Shown here in pieces: positions 1 through 9,904 of a DNA stretch of 64,000 nt. Within the stretch, counting starts at the first letter, position 1, and each line of letters opens with the position of its first letter. Below the pieces are notes generated by a model. The model had not been told where the DNA came from, ran no database searches, and saw nothing but the letters and a program-made list of their open reading frames with translations. Source of the stretch: Pictodentalium vernedei. Taxonomy: Eukaryota > Mollusca > Scaphopoda > Dentaliida > Dentaliidae. Both the position numbers and the translations under genes were made by a program. Where the stretch lies: positions 245,273,187 to 245,337,186 of the forward strand of contig CM062289.1 in assembly GCA_031216915.1 (NCBI GenBank), in the 5' to 3' direction.

Positions 1-1069
1 TCAAGTTAGCCGTGTTACAGGCATGCGTGTGAGTAAGATGCATGAGCGTCTTGGAAAGCACACGCAAAGGAGACTGTACGTCGTCAAACTTATCTGGAGG
101 CAGATAAGCAGCTAAAGCAGAGACAACGTGATCTGAGAGAGAAAGCATGCCCGGCATCTCTCTCGATAAGCCCAACAGTGACTCCAGAATCGCCATAGAA
201 ATAACGGCCGACTTGGGCTTGGAAAGCCCAAGGGAGGCGGAGTCCTGATCCAAGACCGTCAAAGTCTGGCAGGAACAATAACGCACTGGAGGCAAAAAAG
301 TGTCAGCTCTGGTGAAGAATGAAGTCCTCATAACCTTGGAACTCAGCTTAGAGTCCAAAGCTGTAAACGCTTCAACCACCTGTACCGACTGGCACGGTCT
401 AAGGTGCCTGGAAGCGGGTTGCTCCACAGGCTGTAGATGCGCGACCGATGATTGCAGCCTGGCTGACACCGTCGGCTGGTCTGACGGTTTGAGATATAGA
501 AGGAACTCAAACACAAAGTCAACAGCTGCCCCCAAGTCAGAAGACTGTTGGATCTCGACGTCAGGTATGTCTGACCCATCCTCTGATATAGTCCATCATG
601 GGCAAACAAGCCAATGCCTCCCATAATGTAGGTACCTCTGAGGGATCAGAAACCAGCCTGCTTCCAATCCAAGGAGGCATCGCCACAGGGGCACCTGGAA
701 ACCACTAGTAGCCTCACTGGAGGCAACAGGAAGGCTCTTGGAATGAACCTGAGTGAGAAAGGAGAGGGCCTCCCTAAGCTCAGGGCCCGTGTCGGCCGGT
801 TCGACTTAGGAACGAACCAGCAAAGTGGCTTCACTCCTGACACTTTTAACCAGCAAAGGGTCACGATCCTCAAATACACCCAACATGGGGCAATGGGTGG
901 CAGCCAAAACACCTGAAGGCAGACGTGTATAGGGGTACGACATACTCCGAGGATCTACAGTGTGGGAACTCAGGAGAGTCGCAGCGGATCTCTGAGGGAC
1001 AGAAGGTCCAGGCTGCACAAAAAGCGTCGGTCCCGCAAAACTGGCCATGGGACCAGAGTGCATGGACGG
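1..1069 (-). pseudogene. DIRS-like gag fragment, older copy A (left part)
   Basis: This stretch is closely similar, in the same minus orientation, to about 5094-6200 of the complete DIRS-like element next to it, so it is the C-terminal half of a gag-like gene. Short shared peptides such as PYTRLPS, VQPGPS-PQRSA and EDRDP show the homology. The reading frame is broken into several pieces (806-1063, 646-912, 343-624), so it is not functional. It enters from outside the window and stops abruptly at 1069, where the complete element begins. Its continuation is found at 7631, on the other side of that element. No function beyond a structural, capsid-like role is claimed. Confidence 0.85.
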
Positions 1070-1364
1070 AAATCTAAATTTTATAGTAAATTTCCTTTCT
1101 TATTATACCTACCACAATTGTTTACTACAGGCTTGCACTACAGTGGAAGTCCCTAACTCGGATAAAATACTCTCTATTTTTGTCTTTCCCAAGCAAGTTG
1201 GGAAAGATAAGTGGTGCAAAAGCACCAATAAAAATAAGCCAAAACTGGGTCGAGTGCAACCGGCGCAGACCCAGTACGGGACACTCTCTCCCAAGTACAA
1301 CTCCACGACTTCCGTTGCCAGTGCGCATATACCGTCTCTAAAGACTCATTCTTTTTTGAATCCG
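1070..1364 (-). repeat. DIRS element B inverted terminal repeat, 3' (coding sense) end
   Basis: The reverse complement of 7361-7630, from the GTTTACTACAGGC block inward to the TTTTTGAATCCG block. The outermost part differs from the other end: this end carries about 25 extra bases containing TTTATAGTAAATTTCC. In DIRS1 the 3' repeat is also known to extend beyond the 5' one. The first three bases, AAA, match the core at the other end. Confidence 0.9.
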
Positions 1365-1436
1365 TAAACGTTAGAGTTATGTGATCAGCGGGGAGGAAAG
1401 ATTCTTTACCCGTAAAGAAGACGGGAGGGCCTCCAT

Positions 1437-1527
1437 GTAAACAATTGTGGTAGGTATAATAAGAAAGGAAATTTACTATAAAATTTAGATTTCTTATCAA
1501 CCTACTCACAATTGTTTACTACAGGCT
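1437..1527 (-). repeat. DIRS element B internal complementary region (ICR)
   Basis: On the plus strand this reads as the reverse complement of the outer left end (from GTAAACAATTGTGGTAGG to TTTAGATTT) fused to the reverse complement of the outer right end (CTTATCAACC to ACTACAGGCT). The two halves share one TTT at 1490-1492. This is a copy of the junction that forms when the two element ends meet in a circle, and in the DIRS model it templates end completion. Its presence identifies the superfamily and defines the AAA/TTT crossover core. Confidence 0.9.
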
Positions 1528-1742
1528 GAATAGACAAAAGGCTGGAGGGAATCGCATAACCAACCCCCACATAACCCTAGTGCACTGGAACCGTGAAGTA
1601 GATGGAAGAGGTCCCGAGGCTTATCAACCATAATGTCGCAATCATTGGTAAAGGACAATGAAAAGAGACATATGAGCCTGTGTGACACACAGACAGAAAA
1701 AGGGCAGTAACAGCACAAGGCTGAAACTGACCTTCAAGAAGC

Positions 1743-3101
1743 CTAATGGCTATGGCAGACAACAGCCTGAGCAGAAGAAAGAGGACCCAGGGCAAAAAGG
1801 TCCTCCGACTGCTCCTGCAACTGGCGTAAATAAAAGGTGGAGAAAGTAGAAGCATTTCTCCAGTAGGCTGCCTGCATAACATCCGACAACTTGACGGAGT
1901 TAGAATAAGCCCAAGAGGTAGACAGTGCCCGCACCTCGTGGGCAGAAATACGATTGGTAATACAATCGCCAGCTGCTAAACGACTATAAGCCATACGAAT
2001 AGCAAGACAAATCCATCGAGAAATGGATTGAGGAGAGATCTTCTGTCGACCCGGAATGAGAGACAGAAAAAAATGTTTTCTGCCTTTCCGTATGAAGCGT
2101 GTCCGATCAAGATAAATGCGAACAGCACGGACCGGACGGAGCAAAGGGCGAGTACCCTCAACAGAGGGAAGAGCCCTGATACAGATAGGAGGAGGAGTAG
2201 TATCTGGTAACTGATTCTTAGCCAAAAAGGAGCAATCAGTGGTAAAAGTAACACTGTTGGGAGAGCTCCTAAAAAAGGCCGGGTCAACCGAGAGGGCGTG
2301 AAGCTCACTAACCCGTCTGGCCGAAGCAAATGCCATCAGAAAAGCCGTCTTATATGTGAGAAAATGCATATCCACCTGGGATAAAGGTTCGAATGCCCCC
2401 CCCCCCCCCCCCCCCAAGCAAAGCAGCACCCACGAAAGATTCCATCGTGGTGTAAGCTGCAAAGTCCGAGGCCTTTTCAAAGAAAAGTGCCGAACAAGCT
2501 TAGAGAGGTAAGGATTAGTGCCGATACGACGCTTCCCCACATAAGAAAAAGTCTCTGAAAGCATAGACCTGTAACCCTTGATGGTAACAGGCTGGAGACC
2601 CCGAGAATCAAACAGATATACCAGAAACTCCGCAATCTGTGAAATCGAAGGATTGGCATAATCAACAGAGTGATCAGCACACCATCGACAGAAGACCTTC
2701 CATTTAGCTGCATAAGCTAAACCAGTGGAGTGCCTCCTTGAAGAAGAAATGCACTCCACTGCTCGTCTCAAAAAACCTCTACGGAGGAGACAGGACCTGA
2801 CAAAAGATATGCGTGAAGGCACAATGAAGTCGGGTCGACGTGAAACCTCCTCGGGCGACCTTGACAAAGAAGGTCGTGACGTAGCGGGAGACGTGCTGGA
2901 ACCGCCGCCATCAGCGAGCGGAGCTGATTGATCCACACCCGCTGAGGCGACAGGGGAGCGATCAGAATGATTCGACAACTGCAGGTTCGAATTTTGGCGA
3001 GAACCTGAGGAAGAATCGGAACCGGCGGGAAGGCGTAGCCGACTAGACCGTTCCAATCGAGTGACAGAGCATCCACGGCAAAAGCCAGAGGATCTGGACA
3101 C
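1743..3101 (-). CDS. DIRS tyrosine recombinase (element B)
   Basis: An open frame of about 450 codons encoding a tyrosine recombinase, the integrase of DIRS elements. It would insert the circular cDNA by strand exchange without a target duplication. The N-terminal third is Ser-rich. A core-binding-like region follows (around AAKWKVFCRW and GYRSMLS). The catalytic domain shows the first Arg in ASARRVSELHAL, the H-x-x-R pair in SAHEVRALS, and the nucleophilic Tyr in STFYLRQL, so all hallmark residues are present. A C homopolymer of about 19 bases near 2398-2416 encodes an in-frame Gly run (LGGGGGGAFEPL) absent from the diverged element C. The annotated 5' limit is only a GTG codon, so the true start is unresolved. 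The frame overlaps the RNase H gene by about 330 bases, as is usual in the superfamily. Confidence 0.85.
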   Translation of the reverse strand: MSRSSGFCRGCSVTRLERSSRLRLPAGSDSSSGSRQNSNLQLSNHSDRSPVASAGVDQSAPLADGGGSSTSPATSRPSLSRSPEEVSRRPDFIVPSRISFVRSCLLRRGFLRRAVECISSSRRHSTGLAYAAKWKVFCRWCADHSVDYANPSISQIAEFLVYLFDSRGLQPVTIKGYRSMLSETFSYVGKRRIGTNPYLSKLVRHFSLKRPRTLQLTPRWNLSWVLLCLGGGGGGAFEPLSQVDMHFLTYKTAFLMAFASARRVSELHALSVDPAFFRSSPNSVTFTTDCSFLAKNQLPDTTPPPICIRALPSVEGTRPLLRPVRAVRIYLDRTRFIRKGRKHFFLSLIPGRQKISPQSISRWICLAIRMAYSRLAAGDCITNRISAHEVRALSTSWAYSNSVKLSDVMQAAYWRNASTFSTFYLRQLQEQSEDLFALGPLSSAQAVVCHSH

Positions 3102-4748
3102 GGGGACACGAAAGTGTCCACCTGATGGTTACAACGAGTCGCAAAGAGGTCGATGTGGGGACGTCCCCAGAGATCGCAAAGCGACTGGAACACTGCCCTG
3201 TGAAGCATCCACTCGGTGGAAATAACCCTGCCCTGTCGGGACAGGGAGTCGGCTAGGATGTTCAGACGACCGGGAATGTGACGAACAACCACTCCGGCGT
3301 GAACATCCTGAGCGAGCAGTAAAAGATCCCGAGCTAACTCGTACATCGGAAGCGAGTGCATGCCGCCCTGGTTCCGAATGTAAGCAACCACTGTCGAATT
3401 GTCGGATAGTAGAAGGACCTGGCGATTTGACAGGTGAGGGATCCACTGCCTGAAACTCAGAAGAAGAGCAAGAAGCTCCTTCTGGTTGATGTGTAGAGCT
3501 GCTTGATCCTGGTCCCACATCCCGTGTAGGGAAAGACCGAGAGGATCCAACGTCGCACCCCATCCGAGATCGCTGGCATCTGCCGTCAGAACGCGATCGG
3601 ACGTGGGTAAGTCCAGCGGAACACCCTGCGTAATCCACTGAACATCTGTCCAGGGAAGAAGGTGAGGATACAGAGAGTCCGGAAACGGAAGCACCTGATC
3701 CAGAGAATCTACATTCGGTCTCCAACGACTGAGCAGAAAGTGTTGGAGAGGTCTGACACGCAGCCGACCTAGAGGAATGAGACCCGTCACCGAACCGCAG
3801 AGACCGATCAGCCGGAGAAAACTCCGAGCGGTCGCGGACCTGGACTGGGACAGAGTCAGAGCAAAAGCTGAGAGAATCACAGCCTTGGCCTGGGGAACAG
3901 CCACCAAATTGAATTTGGTTTGGAAAGACATCCCCAGATGACAAAACGACTGAGAAGGGACCAGATCCGACTTCTCCTCGTTGACTCTGAATCCTAGCGA
4001 CGTGACGCAAGCTCAACAGAGTGGCGACATCCGATTCCAGTAAGGCAGCATTGGAATGCCTCTGGAGGATATCGTTCAGATATGCCGAAGTAGTCACCCT
4101 GGACTGTGTGCGATGGAACGCTATCACATGCGACATCAGTCTGGTGAATGCCCAAGGAGCCAGGTTGAGGCCGAAAGGCATGGCCTTGAACTGGTAAACT
4201 CGCCCCAGAAAAGCGAACCTGAGATACTTCCGTGACGCCCGATGCATTGGAACGTGGAAGTAAGCGTCTCGCAGATCGATGCTGGCTGCGAAATCTCCCT
4301 GGTGAATGGATTGGCGGACCGACCTGAAAGTCTCCATGCTGAACTTGGGAGCAATGATAGACTGGTTCAGGATACTCAGATCGATAACCGGTCGGAGTCG
4401 GCCGTCCTTCTTCGGCACCAAGAACAGGCGGGAATAGAAACCCACTGACTGAACGTTCTTGACGACCTCGACCGCCCCCTTTGCCAGGAGATTGGCAATC
4501 TCCGTGGACAAAAGTTCCCGACGTAAAACGTTTGAAGGAACTGTGGTTGGAAGAGGCACCCTTGACAGAGTGGGGTGCCGTCGGAAGGATATGCGCAGCC
4601 CGGACCGAACAACATCTAACACCCATGGATCGGATGTGATGGTGGTCCAATGGTCTGCGAACTCTGCTATCCTTCCTCCAACCTGGGACGAGTCGAGGTG
4701 AGGACCTTCATTTCGAGCCCCGACGAGGCCCGCGAGAGGAGAAACCAC
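2768..4748 (-). pseudogene. DIRS reverse transcriptase-RNase H (element B), frameshifted
   Basis: RT and RNase H of element B, needed to copy the element RNA. RT motifs seen include LFLVPKKDGRLRPVIDLS, IDLRDAYFHVP and MPFGLNLAPWAFT. The catalytic box reads YLND (codon 4074-4076) instead of the YLDD found in the copies at 56 kb and 12 kb, a single G-to-A change in coding sense. About 70 bases downstream an extra base near 4004-4010 shifts the frame, so the RNase H part continues in another frame (2768-3931). RNase H acidic positions are all present: TADASD, NQKELLAL, LLSDNST and ADSLSR. A conserved tail with DLFATR and YAFPPVPIL follows, in the position where many DIRS elements carry a methyltransferase-like domain; I cannot confirm that domain. 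It overlaps gag at its 5' end. Confidence 0.85.
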
Positions 4749-6920
4749 CTCCTCTGCTAAATGAAGAATCCTGAGACTTCCCTCGATTCTGCCGACCGCT
4801 ACCTTTACCCCGTGAGTAAGAAGTAGAGGCGGCGGCAGAAGGACCAGCCTTTTGCTTCACAGAGGAAGCAGAAGGGTACTTGTTAGGCTTGGAACGGCCC
4901 TTGCCTCCCCGAGAAGGCTGATCAAGCTGACGAAACAGCAGCTGATCTTTGGAATGACGTAGGACGTCATCCCGGACCGTCGACACGGAACCATGGAAAA
5001 GTTGCGGACCTGCCAAAGAAGCAGATCGAAGAGTAGCACACTGCTCCTCGGGAAGGGATCGTCCTGTGTCCAGCACAGCGTCCCTTCGAACTAATTCCAA
5101 ATTGGCCGTGTTACAGGCATGCGTGTGAGTAAGGTGCATAAGCGCCTTGGACAGCACACGCAAAGGAGCCTGTACCTCGTCAAACTTATCTGGAGGCAGA
5201 TAAGCAGCCAAAGCTGAGACGACGTGATCTGAGAGAGAAAGCATGCCAAGCATCTCTCTAGATAAGCCCAACGTGGACTCCAGAGTCGTCATTGGAATGA
5301 CGGCAGACTTGGGCTTGGAAAGCCCGAGGGAAGTGGAGTCCTGATCCAGAACCGTCAAAGTCTGGCAGACTGACGGATTGGCGGAATCGTAGGAACGATA
5401 ACGCACAGGAGGCAAAAAGGTGTCAACCCTGGTGAAGAACGAAGTCTTCAAAGCCTTGGAATTCAGTTTGGCATCCAATGCTGAAAAAGCCTCAACCACC
5501 TGTACTGACTGGCAAGGTCGAAGGCGCCCAGAAGCAGGTTGCTCCATAGGCTGTTGGCGCGCGACCGATGATCGCGGCCAGGCTGACACTGTCGGCTGGT
5601 TAGCAGGTTTGAGCTCAGGCAGAAACCCAAACACAAAGTCAAGAGCCGCCCCCAAGTTCGAAGACTGCTGGCCCTCGACCTCAAGCATGTCGGACTCCTC
5701 CCCAGAGTCGGAAGGCACATAGCCCATCGTGGGCAAACCAGCCGACACCTCCCATGGTGTCGGGACACCAGAGGAATCGGAAACCGGCCTGTTTCCAATC
5801 CCGGGAGGCGGCGCCAAAGGAGGCGCCTGGAAACCACCCATAGCCTCGCTGGAAGCAACAGGAAGGCTCTTAGAAAGAACCTGAGTGAGTAAGGAGAGGG
5901 CCTCCTTAAGCTCACTGCCTGTACCGACCGGTTCGACAGGGGAGCGAACTGGCAAAGTGGCTTCACCTCTGACCCTCTTAACCAGCGAAGGGTCACGATC
6001 CTCCAAAACACCCGACGCGGGACGACGGGCGGCAGCCGAAACATCTGAAGGCAGACGTGTATAGGGGTACGATGCACCCCGAGGATCAATATTGCGAGAA
6101 CTCATGAGAGTCACCGCGGACCTCTGCGGGGCAGAAGGTCCAGGCTGCACAAAAGGCGTTGGTCCCCCAAAACTGGTCGTGTGACCAGAGTGAGTAGACG
6201 GAAATGCCACGGAGTTCATAGTGTTTCCACTACGAACATCCGAATCCAAAGACACAACTGTCGTGCTCGACGGCGAAGAGACCACAGCAATGGGCTCGGC
6301 CGGCAGCCCCTTCCGACTTCGCCGAGTTGAAGTCAGGGAAGGCTGAGGCCGATATCCCACGTCTACAGTATCGGACAGTCCTGCAGTCCCCTGCAGTCCC
6401 CTGCAGCGAAAAGCCGAGGCCGGCTGAAACAGATAACGAAGCAGACGGGCCAGCAGCAGTAGTAGATACGTCGAGAGTCGTTGAGGCTGGTGAAATAGTG
6501 GAGAGAGCACACCGGCTCGGCTCCGAAGGAGGAGTCAAAACCCTAGTGACAGCCTCAGATGTCGACTGGAGGGGGACCGTAGTCCCGGAACCAGGCATCT
6601 CTACACCAGAACACTCAACGGCTCCCACAGTATCCACCACAGGAAAAGACTGCACATCCCCCACGGAGGAGGAATAACTCTCACCAGACAAAGTCGACTC
6701 GGGAGGCCCCGAACGACCACGTTCTCCTTTCCCGCGGGAGCGGGAGGCACGGCCACGAGAACGAACGACACGGTTTACTGATGCCCAGAAGGTGGAAGAC
6801 CATGTTCCACAGACACCACACGGTGTCGGCCGAACACCCATTACAGGAGGAACAAGACAAATGTACATCGTCCACATGCTTTGGCAGCAGACATTGCCCA
6901 CAGGGAATTGTCCTGGGCAT
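4708..6920 (-). pseudogene. DIRS gag-like gene (element B), two frameshifts
   Basis: Probable nucleocapsid-like gene of element B. The best start is the ATG at 6920, because the next 25 residues match the equivalent start in element C at 15206. Both begin with a Cys/His cluster (CGQC...KHVDD...CSSCNGC here). The frame shifts once around 6811-6830 and again at 6381-6400, where a 10-bp unit (CTGCAGTCCC) is tandemly duplicated; removing one unit restores alignment with the rest. The middle is Ser/Pro-rich; the C-terminus is basic and Gly/Arg-rich (SRGGGFSSRGPRRG), likely RNA binding. The last 40 bases overlap the RT frame. Assignment as gag rests on position, composition and conservation with copies A and C, not on a recognised domain. 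Confidence 0.75.
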
Positions 6921-7360
6921 GATAGAGGTGAGAGGAGCAGAGAAGTGGAGATGAGAAAACAGAACACCCCCAAAGAAGAGAGAAAGGTGACAGAAAAAAA
7001 AGACCCCAGAAGGTCGACCGGGAACCACCCAACAGGAAGACTACTCTCAAAAGAAAGAAGAAACACTGCAGGAGTGGTACCCCGCTGACACCTAACTCTA
7101 ACACAATTTGAAAATTTTGCAAAAAAAGCATTAACAATAATTGTGAAAAAATCTAAGTCCGAACCGCGTGGCACGCAAAATTCGCGAGCGACTCGAGAGA
7201 GAGCAAATAAAAAAACATTATGGGCATATAATAGAAAAGAGAATATATAAAACACTGTTCCTGAGAATACAAAGGATACACTGTGGTATAATGAATGAGG
7301 AATCATCAAACATCGAGCTGGTGGAACACTGATAAGCGTGCAAAAACATCTCGACACGAA
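6921..7360 (-). other. DIRS element B 5' leader between terminal repeat and gag
   Basis: About 440 bases between the 5' inverted terminal repeat and the gag ATG. A long open frame crosses it (up to 7357), but it is hydrophobic, has no counterpart in element C and continues out of frame with gag, so I treat it as untranslated leader. No TATA box could be assigned with confidence. Confidence 0.45.
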
Positions 7361-7630
7361 GCGGATTTCAAAAAGAATGAGTCTTTAGAGACGGTATATG
7401 CGCACTGGCAACGGAAGTCGTGGAGTTGTACTTGGGAGAGAGCGTCCCGTACTGGGTCTGCGCCGGTTGCACTCGACCCAGTTTTGGCTTATTTTTATTG
7501 GTGCTTTTGCACCACTTTTCTTTCCCAACTTGCTTGGGAAAGACAAAAATAGAGAGTATTTTATCCGAGTTAGGGACTTCCACTGTAGTGCAAGCCTGTA
7601 GTAAACAATTGTGAGTAGGTTGATAAGAAA
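7361..7630 (-). repeat. DIRS element B inverted terminal repeat, 5' (coding sense) end
   Basis: The reverse complement of 1070-1364 over its inner part, ending outward with AACAATTGTGAGTAGG and then TTGATAAG plus the AAA core at 7628-7630. The sequence immediately outside (TGCAACAGAGTCCATGG) continues the older gag copy interrupted at 1069. Confidence 0.9.
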
Positions 7631-7772
7631 TGCAACAGAGTCCATGGTGACCCCACCATGAACAACCAAATCCAATGAGAAAACTGCTGGGCTCGACAGC
7701 TGAGAGACCACAGCAGAGGATTCGGTCAGCAGCCCCTTTCGACTTCGCCAAGTTGAAGTCAGGGAAGGCTGA
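7631..7772 (-). pseudogene. DIRS-like gag fragment, older copy A (right part)
   Basis: This continues copy A exactly where it was cut at 1069. It aligns with about 6203-6350 of element B (shared GACGGAAATGC at the joint, then GACTTCGCC and AGTTGAAGTCAGGGAAGG). Similarity ends near 7772, so copy A is truncated at its 5' side. It is the empty-site evidence that element B inserted into a related gag gene. Confidence 0.85.
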
Positions 7773-8090
7773 GTTTGGTGTTGAATGTTGCATCAACAAA
7801 GTATGTTCAGACTAGTCCACCCTGCAGCACAGTCCTATGGTGAATGTGTCACATGTAGAAATATCAGTATCGTCAATGTGTATTTTTGCACGGGACGAGA
7901 ATAACCCGTCAATTATGCAAGAACCTTGGTGTCTTTTCAGCAACTTTATACTTATAGTAGCAGAAAAATAAAGATTTCCAAAATCAACGGAAACGATAAT
8001 GGGGGTTTAAAATATTGCCGATTGACACATGGTGCGGGTACATGTAAGTGAATTAATCAGATGAAAACTTTTCCGATAATTCCATTGGAA
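7773..8090. other. No gene or clear repeat seen
   Basis: AT-rich unique-looking sequence after the truncated DIRS copy. No reading frame with recognisable content. Confidence 0.5.
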
Positions 8091-8535
8091 AATAAAGCTT
8101 GTTACATATTGCAACTCTTATCGAGCCAATTTTGTTGCATTTTGTAACAATTATTACATTTTGCAATGTTTTTCCAGTCCATGTAATTGCATTTTGTAAC
8201 ATTTATTACATTTTTCCTGCCCATGGAGTTGCATTTTGTAATAAAAGTTCAAAAATCTATGAAACCCACTCAAATACATGTGGAAGTGCACATAACATAC
8301 CCCAAAACAGTCATAGAATCACAGAGATACAAATTATTTTTAATATTTGTATAATAACATGAATTAGTTTCTGACTGCCAACTTGAAAAAAAGTTCATTA
8401 CATTTTGCAATGTTTTTCCCATCCATGTAGTTGCATTTTGTAATAATTATTACATTTTGCAATGTTTTTCCCATCCAATGTAGTTGCACTTTGTAATAAT
8501 TATTACATTTTGCAATTTTTATTACAAAGTGGGTT
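8091..8535. repeat. Imperfect minisatellite with GCATTTTGTAA units
   Basis: Repeated pieces such as TTGCATTTTGTAA, ATTATTACATTTTGCAATG and TTTTTCCCATCCATGTAG recur at least six times in two blocks (8098-8245 and 8395-8530). Each unit is itself palindromic around TAATAATTATTA. No coding content is convincing. Confidence 0.6.
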
Positions 8536-9301
8536 GTAACAATGGTTTCATTAACTTGAACTTACAGTATCATTCCACCAAATCAAGGTAAAGTTATCAT
8601 GTGAAAGCCAAAATATAGCACAGTTCCGTCACAACAAAAGTCCTTAACTCTCTAATATGGAAGAAATCCTAAAAATTTAACTTGACCTTCAAGTCATTAG
8701 TGAAGTCGCAATATTTGAAAAGAGTGTGTAAAAAAAAAAAAGAAAAAGTTATCGTGTACAGACAGGTGTAATACCAGAAGGCCCATTTGCATAAACATAC
8801 CATGAGCATAAAAATAGCGTATTTGAGAGCAGGGTGGAGGGGGTGTTATATTCATTTTCCCACCAGAGATTTGATGTATTTTCTCCTGCACAAAATACCT
8901 TAAAATATTTTTTCACAAGTGAATGGGGAGCTGGAAAATTCCCTAGATTGCCTCACCCCTCTGGATCTGTCTTTAGCACCCTGCTGATGGAGATAAAATG
9001 ATTATACATCTGTCTGTACCAGCAATCTATGTCACTTGAAGAGATAAAAATATACCACTTGATTCAAGGTATATACCAGTATTCACCAATTTTAGAAACT
9101 TTTGAGCCTTTTTACAATTCAAATGCTCTATTATCAAAGACTCAGTACAATAATTCAAAATTTCTATATATTTTCGTATTCAATTCATATGCTCATAACG
9201 AATGGTTATATGGATTCTATTTTTGGCTTAAAAATATTTTCTTATAATTTATTGAGATTGAAAGAAAGTATGCACACTCCAATAAACTATATTGTAAAAA
9301 A
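8536..9301. other. No gene seen
   Basis: AT-rich, with an A run at 8729-8740 and short T-rich tracts. Small open frames here have no recognisable domains. It ends with an A run that supplies the AAA core used by the next DIRS insertion. Confidence 0.5.
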
Positions 9302-9581
9302 AAATTAAAATTTTTTAGTAAATTTTGTTTCTTAAAATACCTACCACAATTGTTTACAATTGGCTGTAACGTAAGTGCAAGCCCTACTTCGGAACTAACT
9401 CAAGCTTTTAGAAAGTTTTCCAAACAAGCTTGAAAAGTGATAGAGTGCAAAAGCACGAAAAAGATCGAAAAAAGGGTCGAGCGAGACCAGCGCTCGAAAT
9501 TACAGGTACTTTCTCTGCACACCTCTTGCGTTTACCGAGCGCATGCGCAACAACCGTGACGTCAATTCCATATTTCCGCCA
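9302..9581 (-). repeat. DIRS element C inverted terminal repeat, 3' (coding sense) end
   Basis: The reverse complement of 15476-15731 over most of its length: shared blocks include GCTTGCACTTACG, GCACGAAAAAGATCGAAA, CGAGCGAGACCAGC and GCGCATGCGCAACAACCG. The outermost bases extend further than the other end, as in element B. Confidence 0.9.
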
Positions 9582-9649
9582 ATGAGAAGTTTGTGATTTA
9601 GCGGGGAGGCATCGATATCAAGGATATCCCCAAGGAGGGTGGGCCTCCG

Positions 9650-9741
9650 GTAAACAATTGTGGTAGGTATGTTAAGAAACAAAATTTACTAAAAAATTTT
9701 AATTTCTTTTCAACCTACTCACAATTGTTTACAATTGGCTG
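9650..9741 (-). repeat. DIRS element C internal complementary region
   Basis: The reverse complement of the left outer end fused to that of the right outer end, sharing TTT at 9703-9705, the same arrangement and core as in element B. Only one base in the left half differs from a perfect complement (TATGTTAAG against TATTTTAAG). Confidence 0.88.
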
Positions 9742-9904
9742 AATAAACAATAGGAGGAGGTGAATCACATAACCAATACCAACAAGAGCAGCAGAAAGAA
9801 AAGCAAGGAAGGCAGAGAACAATAGCGAAACCTGTAACGAAGATAGAGAGAAGGCACCTGAAAAGAACAAGGCTGAGCGAAGCACAACCTCGATAAGAAC
9901 AATT

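Larger units (their letters stand above)
1070..7630 (-). mobile_element. Complete DIRS-like tyrosine-recombinase retrotransposon (element B)
   Basis: A 6.56-kb element read on the minus strand. It has inverted terminal repeats (1070-1364 and 7361-7630), an internal complementary region (1437-1527), and in order gag, an RT/RNase H gene and a tyrosine recombinase gene that overlap each other. This is the classical DIRS1 layout; LTR elements and LINEs lack inverted ends plus an internal complementary region. Flanks are ...GACGG before and TGCAAC... after, with AAA present once at each end and no longer target duplication, as expected for site-specific recombination of a circle by a tyrosine recombinase rather than DDE integrase. 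It sits inside an older relative's gag. Gag and RT carry frameshifts and the RT active site is altered, so it looks non-autonomous, although the recombinase frame is open. Confidence 0.93.

Noticed and set aside
3994-4650. 218-residue open frame overlapping the RT gene (also 56075-56866 and 59228-59980 in copy D)
   Set aside because: Shadow frames of RT/RNase H: no conserved residues and the other frame carries all RT motifs. The part of 59228-59980 that extends into the recombinase is included under that gene.
6230-7357. 375-residue open frame on the minus strand
   Set aside because: It covers the leader, part of gag and a region past the frameshift in one frame; its first part is hydrophobic and not conserved in element C. 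Only the part overlapping gag is meaningful.
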